Assembly: GCA_916700875.1 (NCBI GenBank)
Contig: CAKAKS010000296.1
Coordinates: 1-64,000 of the forward strand
Length of the DNA stretch: 64,000 bases
Reading direction: 5' to 3'
Source of the DNA: Sebastes aleutianus
Lineage: Eukaryota; Chordata; Actinopteri; Perciformes; Sebastidae
Part shown: positions 56,811 to 64,000 of the stretch, in pieces
How positions within the stretch are numbered: the stretch's first letter is position 1
Layout of the letters: every line of letters starts with the position of its first letter
Notes under the pieces: model-generated
What the model was told of the DNA's origin: nothing
Database searches by the model: none
Seen by the model: only the letters and a program-made list of their open reading frames with translations
Translations under genes and position numbers: made by a program

Positions 56811-56867
56811 CTGACACTTAATGAGTCGAGATATTTGTTTGTTTTCTCCTCAGGGGTGCAGGGACAC

Positions 56868-56963
56868 CTGCAGCTCACTCAGAATGCTGCCGTTCAGGTC
56901 CTGTCAAACACAAAAAAACAGAAACACATCAATCCAGTTGTCAGGTCGGTCCAGTGTGTCAGA
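56868..56963 (+). mobile_element. LINE-like reverse-transcriptase 3' end fragment
   Basis: The plus frame reads LQLTQNAAVQVLSNTKK...HINPVVRSV. It resembles the conserved LQxxQNxAARxLxxxxxxxHxxPVLxxL stretch near the C-terminus of vertebrate non-LTR retrotransposon ORF2 proteins. Only about 32 codons remain; the frame then runs into a 42-bp minisatellite. It is a dead fragment. Confidence 0.5.
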
Positions 56964-56984
56964 ATGGAATTTAAACACAAAGAG

Positions 56985-57485
56985 GACGGGCAGGAGGCCT
57001 ACCAGATGGGCGAAGCTGCTCTGGAGGACGGGCAGGAGAGAGGAGGCCTACCAGACGGGCAAAGACGGGCAAAGCCGTTCTGGAGGACTGGTAGGAGGCC
57101 TACCAGGCAGGTGAAGCCGCTCTGAAGGACGGGCAGGAGGCCTACCAGATGGGCGAAGCCGCTCTGAAGGACGGGCAGGAGGCCTACCAGATGGGCGAAG
57201 CCGCTCTGAAGAACGGACAGGAGGCCTACCAGATGGGCGAAGCCGCTCTGGAGGATGGGCAGGAGGCCTACCAGATGGGCGAAGCCGCTCTGAAGGATGG
57301 GCAGGAGGCCTACCAGATGGGCGAAGCCGCTCTGAAGAACGGACAGGAGGCCTACCAGATGGGCGAAGCCGCTCTGAAGGATGGGCAGGAGGCCTACCAG
57401 ATGGGCGAAGCCGCTCTGAAGAACGGACAGGAGGCCTACCAGATGGGCGAAGCCGCTCTGGAGGACGGGCAGGAGGCCGGAAGAT
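56985..57485. repeat. 42-bp minisatellite (GAAGCCGCTCTGAAGGACGG)
   Basis: About 11 copies of GAAGCCGCTCTGAAGGACGG followed by GCAGGAGGCCTACCAGATGGGC. The plus frame gives EAALKDGQEAYQMG repeats, open because the period is 14 codons. It has no domain or splice signals to support a gene. Confidence 0.95.
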
Positions 57486-57840
57486 GACCAGATGGGTGGA
57501 GCACCTCGGGTGGACTGCCTTTGAGGTCAGGGACGTAGGCAGGACAGCTGTAGTGGACAGTCTGTAGGTCAGCGACAGAGACAGGACCCATCTTGAGGAC
57601 GGCTTGGGGGCTCGAGGTCAGGAAAGGCAGCCGGTGGAACCAGGGAAACTGTTGCAGCGCAGCAGGAACTTGTGACTTCCAGATGATGGCGAGGGCCTCC
57701 AAGAAGCCCAGCCCCAACCATGCCTCTGGCAAATGTTCTTGATGAAACAGCTGCTGCAGGGGCTAAACGCCGACACACCCAGTCCCAGGAATTAACACTT
57801 CGGATAAGTTGAGATGTCAAAGATATTTGTCAGACAGCTA

Positions 57841-57902
57841 TGAGTCATTCAGAATGCTGCTGATCAATTCCTGTCAAAGACAAAGAAACATTAACAGCTC
57901 AA
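57841..57902 (+). mobile_element. Second copy of the LINE-like fragment
   Basis: CATTCAGAATGCTGCTGATC and the following AATTCCTGTCAAAGACAAAG match the start of the fragment at 56868-56963 with a few differences. The two copies flank the 42-bp array and about 350 bp of other sequence. Confidence 0.55.
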
Positions 57903-58094
57903 ACTAGGCTTGGGGTATGCATGGTTTTTCATACCTTCATACCTTCCTGTCATTTCACTGAGGTACACAGTACGGTATTTTGATGGTATCCTCCTGAGAC
58001 CCAGCCCATTGACGTGTGTTAAACTAGGTCACCACACCCCCTGCGCACTTTCTCGGACCGTTTAATGTTGCGGCGGATGGTTTTACATTGTAGT

Positions 58095-58565
58095 TAATGG
58101 GCCCAGAGGTCGGCGACGTAGGCAGGACCGCTCTAGTGGACGGCCCGAAGGTCGGCGACATAGGCAGGACCGCTGTAGTGGACGGCCCGAAGGTCGGCGA
58201 CATAGGCAGGACCGCTCTAGTGGACGGCCCGAAGGTCGCGACATAGGCAGGACCGCTCTAGTGGACGGCCCGAAGGTCGGCGACATAGGCAGGACCGCTG
58301 TAGTGGACGGCCCAGAGGTCGGCGACATAGGCAGGACCGCTCTAGTGGACGGCCCGAAGGTCGGCGACATAGGCAGGACCGCTGTAGTGGACGGCCCAGA
58401 GGTCGGCGACATAGGCAGGACCGCTCTAGTGGACGGCCCGAAGGTCGGCGACATAGGCAGGACCGCCCTAGTGGACGGCCCGAAGGTCGGCGACATAGGC
58501 AGGACCGCCCTAGTGGACGGCCCGAAGGTCGGCGACATAGGCAGGACCGCTCTAGTGGATGACCT
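58095..58565. repeat. Second 42-bp minisatellite (GTCGGCGACATAGGCAGGAC)
   Basis: About 11 copies of GTCGGCGACATAGGCAGGAC followed by CGCTCTAGTGGACGGCCCGAAG. A related single copy (GGTCAGCGACAGAGACAGGACC) occurs at 57567-57590. Open frames on both strands follow from the 14-codon period. Confidence 0.95.
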
Positions 58566-58671
58566 GGAGGAAACACTTTTAAGCCAACAATATCAGGGAC
58601 CAATTCTCTATTCATGTTATAATAAATACAGTTATTTATGAAAATAAAAATCTTAATTTTTGTCTTAAAAT

Positions 58672-59720
58672 TGGGGCTTTCAATCGATTCAAATAAATAT
58701 TGATTAAAATTGCGATTTTTTCAAGTATTTAATACTTTTATCAACATGGGAGTGGGTAAATATGTTGCTTTATGCAAATGTATCGGTATATACTTATTAT
58801 TGTAAATCAATTCAAAACACAAAACATGACAAATATTGTCCAGAAACCCTCACAGGTACTGCATTTATCCCTTTGAAAATAGCCAGTCTTTCTTTGCCAA
58901 AATTTAGTGTAAGTTTGGAGCGTTATTTAACCTGTTAACCTATTTGACCAGCTAGTATGACATGGTTGGTACCAATGGATTCATCCGGTTTTCTAGTTTC
59001 AGATCATAACAGTATCAAACATTTGCTGGACTTTTGGGACTTTTTTTCAGACAATTTTCAGACTTTTTTCCCACATTTTTCTAACTTTTTTTCTGACACT
59101 TTTTGTGAAATTGTCTGACTTTTTTGGACATTTTTTAGACTTTTTAAAAAAAAAAAAAATTCTGACTTTCTGACATTTTTTTTTTTTATCTTTTTCTGAC
59201 GTTTTTCTGATATTTTTTTAAATAATTTTCTGATTTTTTCCAACATTTTTTGACTTTTCCTTCTGACACTTTTTGTGAAATTTTCTGACTTTTTTTGGAC
59301 ATTTTTTGGACTTTTCTGTGTAAACAATTTTCTGACTTATTTTCTGACTTATTTATTGGACTTTTTTGGACACTTTTTGGACAATTCTCTGACTTTTTTT
59401 AAAAACATTTTTTCTGACTTTTTTCTGACTTTATTTATTTATTTTGGACATTTTTTAAATGATTTTTCTGACCTTTTTGACAGTTTTTGGACTTTTTTTT
59501 AAAAAACAATTTTCCGATTTTTTGGGACATTTTTCAGACTTTTTTTTGGGACATTTTTCTGACTTATTTTTTACTTGTTTTTAAACATTTTGGGACTTTT
59601 TTCTGACACTTTTTGTGAAATTTTCTGACTTTTTTGGGACTTTTTCGTAACTTATTTTAAAAAAGAAAAAAGAATTTGACTTTTTTTTAAACACTTTTCA
59701 GACTTTTTTTTTGGACAAAA
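58672..59720. repeat. Family B copy, inverted, with long pyrimidine-strand core
   Basis: It starts GGGGCTTTCAATCGATTC and includes CAACATGGGAGTGGGTAAAT and GGTACCAATGGATTCATCCG. A 680-bp tract of GACTTTTTTCTGACATTTTT units follows. The left terminal motif is recognisable; the right end is not. Confidence 0.75.
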
Positions 59721-60435
59721 CCGAGCTTGTCATTTGGGCTCCAGAAGAGCTGGAGTCGGCCCTGCTGTCACCACCTACTTGGTTTGAGATCTTCTGAGAC
59801 GAGATGTCTTCTCCATCGTTGGAGTCTCTGAGTTAAATTGTTACCAACCGGCTGTAAAATGGCTCAAACCAACAGTTTCACACCGTCAGTTACAACTAAC
59901 AGAAAAAGTTCCTCTTGTTGCTAGGAGAAGCAGCGCGCCCTCTGATTGGCCCGCAGCCCGTCACCGTGAGCCAATCAGAGGCCAGTGCGTCCGCCATGAG
60001 AATTCCTAATCCCTCTTTCTTCAGTGTCAGTACTCCGTCAGTACTCCGTTAGTACTCCGTCAGTACTCCGTCGGTACTCCGTCAGTACTCCGTGTTTGGG
60101 TCTTCCTGTGATCCTCTGTCTGTTAATACGTGTGTTTGTGTGTTGTGTCGTCATCAGTGTGTTCGTTAACGGAATAGAGAGATGAATCAGTGTGATTCTG
60201 TTGACTGATTCCGGTGATCTCTGTCTGTCTCTCTCCGCAGCAGCAGCAGCAGCGGCTCGGTACCGGTACCGGTACCGGCTGTTGCTGCTGGAGGCTGTAA
60301 TGGCGGGCTGTCACATAACGGACACACAAGGAACTTCCGGTTTCACTGAAGCTCTTTTCTTCTTTACAAAATAAACGTCTTTTTGGAGCAGATGTGAATA
60401 TTGATGAAGTATTCAGATTACTCACTGTAGCTAAA
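59721..60435. other. Intergenic, mostly unique sequence
   Basis: It includes an 11-bp CAGTACTCCGT array at 60032-60090, a short CAG run at 60238-60254 and GGTACCGGTACC at 60259-60277. I found no supported exon. Confidence 0.5.
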
Positions 60436-60439
60436 GTAG

Positions 60440-63060
60440 TAATACTACACTATAACAATACTAATACCACACTAGAAAAATACTCTGTTACAGTAAAAGT
60501 ACTAATACTACACTATGAAAGTACTAATACCACACTATGAAAGTACTAATACCACACTATAAAAGTACTAATACTACACTATAACAATACTAATACCATA
60601 CTATAAAAGTACTAATACCACACTATAAAAATACTAATACCACACTATAACAATACTAATACCACACTATAACAATACTAATACCACACTATAACAATAC
60701 TAATACCACACTAGAAAAATACTCTGTTACAGTAAAAGTACTAATACTACACTATGAAAGTACTAATACCACACTATGAAAGTACTAATACCACACTATA
60801 AAAGTACTAATACTACACTATAACAATACTAATACCATACTATAAAAGTACTAATACCACACTATAAAAATACTAATACCACACTATAACAATACTAATA
60901 CCACACTATAAAAATACTCTGTTACAGTAAAAGTACTAATACTACACTATAACAATACTAATACCACACTAGAAAAGTACTAATACCACACTATAACAAT
61001 ACTAATACCATACTATAAAAGTACTAATACCACACTATAAAAATACTAATACCACACTATAAAAGTACTAATACCACACTATAACAATACTAATACCATA
61101 CTATAAAAGTACTACCACACTATAAAAATACTAATACCATACTATAAAAGTACTAATACCACACTATAAAAGTACTAATACCACACTATAACAATACTAA
61201 TACCACACTATAAAAATACTCTGTTACAGTAAAAGTACTAATACTACACTATAACAATACTAATACCACACTAGAAAAGTACTAATACCACACTATAACA
61301 ATACTAATACCATACTATAAAAGTACTAATACCACACTATAAAAATACTAATACCACACTATAAAAGTACTAATACCACACTATAACAATACTAATACCA
61401 TACTATAAAAGTACTAATACCACACTATAACAATACTAATACCATACTATAAAAGTACTAATACCACACTATAAAAATACTAATACCACACTATAACAAT
61501 ACTAATACCACACTATAAAAATACTCTGTTACAGTAAAAGTACTAATACTACACTATAACAATACTAATACCACACTAGAAAAGTACTAATACCACACTA
61601 TAACAATACTAATACCATACTATAAAAGTACTAATACCACACTATAAAAATACTAATACCACACTATAAAAGTACTAATACCACACTATAACAATACTAA
61701 TACCATACTATAAAAGTACTAATACCACACTATAAAAATACTAATACCATACTATAAAAGTACTAATACCACACTATAAAAGTACTAATACCACACTATA
61801 ACAATACTAATACCATACTATAAAAGTACTAATACCACACTATAACAATACTAATACCACACTAGAAAAGTACTAATACCACACTATAAAAATACTAATA
61901 CCACACTATAAAAGTACTAATACCACACTATAACAATACTAATACCACACTAGAAAAATACTATTACCACACTAGAAAAGTACTAATACCACACTATAAC
62001 AATACTAATACCATACTATAAAAGTACTAATACCTCACTATAAAAATACTAATACCACACTATAAAAATACTCTGTTACAGTAAAAGTACTAATACTACA
62101 CTATAACAATACTAATACCACACTATAACAATACTAATACCACACTATAAAAGTACTCTGTTACAGTAAAAGTCCTAATACCACACTATAAAAATACTCT
62201 GTTACGGCAAAAGTACTAATACCAAACTGTAAAAAAACTAATACCACACTATAAAAAAACTAATACCACACTGTAGAAAATACTCTGTTACAGTAAAAGT
62301 ACTAATACCACACTGTAAAAATACTCTGTTATCGTAAAAGTACTAATACCACACTGTAAAAATACTCTGTAACAGTAAAAGTACTAATACCACACTGTAG
62401 AAATACTCTGTTACAGTAAAATTACTAATACCACACTGTAGAAATACTGTTAAAGTAAAAGTACTAATACCACACTGTAAAAATACTCTGTTGTCGTAAA
62501 AGTACTAATACCACACTGTAAAAATACTCTGTTACAGTAAAAGTACTAATACCACACTGTAAAAATACTCTGTAACAGTAAAAGTACTAATACCACACTG
62601 TAGAAATACTCTGTTACAGTAAAATTACTAATACCACACTGTAGAAATACTGTTAAAGTAAAAGTACTAATACCACACTGTAAAAATACTCTGTTGTCGT
62701 AAAAGTACTAATACCACACTGTAAAAATACTCTGTTACAGTAAAAGTACTAATACCACACTGTAAAAATACTCTGTAACAGTAAAAGTACTAATACCACA
62801 CTGTAGAAATACTCTGTTACAGTAAAATTACTAATACCACACTGTAGAAATACTGTTAAAGTAAAAGTACTAATACCACACTGTAAAAATACTCTGTTAT
62901 CGTAAAAGTACTAATACCACACTGTGAAAGTACTCTGTTACAGTAAAAGTACTAATACTACACTCTAAAAAAATACTCTGTTGTAGTAAAAGTACTAATA
63001 CTACACTGTAAAAACATACTCTGTTACAGTAAAAGTACTCTGTTACAGTAACAGTTGTGC
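60440..63060. repeat. 2.6-kb 22-bp minisatellite (ACTAATACCACACTATAAAA)
   Basis: About 115 units of ACTAATACCACACTATAAAA plus GT, with ACAAT and ACTCTGTTACAGTAAAAGT variants. Large blocks of several hundred bp repeat as wholes (for example the run near 60905-61200 returns at 61205-61510). Right of about 62200 the TATAAAA form becomes TGTAAAA. Confidence 0.95.
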
Positions 63061-63154
63061 ATTGAAGGACTTCAGTAAAAGTACGTTAGTATAATCAGCA
63101 AAGTGCAGTGAAAGTATGAACTACTGTTAATAATACTGTGACTGTTGTACTAGT

Positions 63155-63179
63155 GTATATATATATAGTATATTTATAG

Positions 63180-63251
<72 letters not shown>

Positions 63252-63255
63252 GTCT
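63155..63255. repeat. (TA)n with TATG interruptions
   Basis: About 100 bp of TA-repeat is broken by regular ATGTATATAT units, about 250 bp upstream of the GC-rich stretch at 63500. Confidence 0.9.
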
Positions 63256-63499
63256 ATCAGAGTATTAATACTCGTTTTAACTATTAACTAATGATTATTT
63301 TTTTTACTATGGATTAATCTGCTGATCATTTCCTCCATTAATCCATATCTATATTTTAGCACATATAGTTAAATATACGTTAAAAACAGATGTTGGATGA
63401 GAACATCTGTCCATATAACCATGAACATGAATACTGGGGCTTTTATTTTGAAAATCACCAGACGCGACAAGGCGGAAGTGTGTCGTGTTGCGTTGCGCG

Positions 63500-63692
63500 G
63501 GCTTCACGTGCCGCTGGCGCTGATGGCGGCGGGGCTCGCGGAGGGACTCACCGAGGAGGGAGCGCGAGGAGGCGGGAACCAGAGAGCGCGAGGAGGCCCC
63601 GGAGGATCCGAGCACCGACACAGCGACTCACAGCCTGAGACCAGGCCGAGGAGAGAGGCTCAGAGGCCCGCAGAGCGACGCGGAGCAGCCCG
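63500..63692 (+). promoter_or_regulatory. GC- and CpG-rich first-exon candidate of the next gene
   Basis: A GC-rich block rises sharply from AT-rich flanks and ends in the donor CCCG|GTGAGG after 63692. An ATG at 63522 opens a frame (MAAGLAEGLTEEGARGGG...) to the donor, with no recognisable domain. It may be an untranslated first exon. The next gene itself would lie beyond the right edge. Confidence 0.4.
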
Positions 63693-64000
63693 GTGAGGAC
63701 AGGACGGAGCGGAACGGTTAGTGTTGTTTATCAGCTACCGGAGGATTCTACCGGAGGATTCTACCGTCTCTCTGCTGCTGCTGGCTCTAAATATACACAT
63801 ATAAATATAAATATATAAATATACACATATACACATATACATAGAGTATTCAGCTAGTATAAGAGGTTCCGTGATGTGTGAATGCTGCTATAGTAATGTG
63901 TGTTATTGTCTTATTGACACAGTGATATATGTATGTATATTATGGCCTTTCTGCATATTGTTATTAATAGCGGGTTTTATGGGGGGGGGGGGATCCAGAC
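63693..64000. other. Probable first intron, no features beyond short repeats
   Basis: It holds a doubled TACCGGAGGATTC, a short ATATAAATATACACATATA repeat and a poly-G run near the end. No exon was seen. Confidence 0.3.

Noticed and set aside
57149..57487. Periodic 14-residue repeat protein (EAALKDGQEAYQMG)
   Set aside because: The 42-bp period explains the open frame. A LINE-like fragment precedes it, and no promoter or splice signal supports a gene. A similar 42-bp array at 58095 behaves the same way.

Overview
The window is vertebrate nuclear DNA, most likely from a spiny-rayed (percomorph) teleost fish. The genes are split into many short exons with GT/AG splice sites. The introns are packed with CA/GT microsatellites and minisatellites, and several dispersed repeats are of a kind common in percomorph genomes. 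The gene order corin - nfxl1 - cnga1 matches the human 4p12 order CORIN - NFXL1 - CNGA1.

All four protein genes I could assemble lie on the minus strand, head to tail. (1) corin, 5' part only (205-8890): three coding exons give the N-terminus, the signal-anchor and the start of the stalk; the rest lies beyond the left edge. (2) nfxl1, complete (11980-29248): 24 coding exons join in one frame to 896 residues, with a RING-like N-terminal region, NFX1-type cysteine repeats and a C-terminal membrane anchor. (3) cnga1, complete (32107-39386): 14 coding exons join in one frame to 645 residues, a cyclic-nucleotide-gated channel alpha subunit. (4) A secreted vWD-C8-ZP domain protein (44175-55060): 16 exons, about 750 residues, with one unresolved junction. 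At the far right, a GC-rich stretch ending in a good splice donor (63500-63692, plus strand) may be the first exon of the next gene.

The rest is mainly repeats. Adding up the intervals listed here, about 21 kb (one third of the window) is tandem repeat. Unit sizes run from 2 to 45 bp, plus one 397-bp duplication, and nearly all of it lies in introns or between genes. Many arrays read as long open frames only because their unit lacks stop codons; I do not call these genes. Two non-autonomous DNA-transposon-like elements have clear 8-bp target duplications (10353-11260 and 49339-50417). Pieces of the second recur in at least six other places. A LINE-like coding fragment is duplicated on both sides of a 42-bp minisatellite (56868-57902).

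The genes are not an operon and have unrelated roles: a pro-natriuretic peptide convertase, an NFX1-type zinc-finger protein, a photoreceptor cation channel and an extracellular matrix or mucosal-type ZP protein. No bacterial features, CRISPR arrays, rRNA or tRNA genes were seen.
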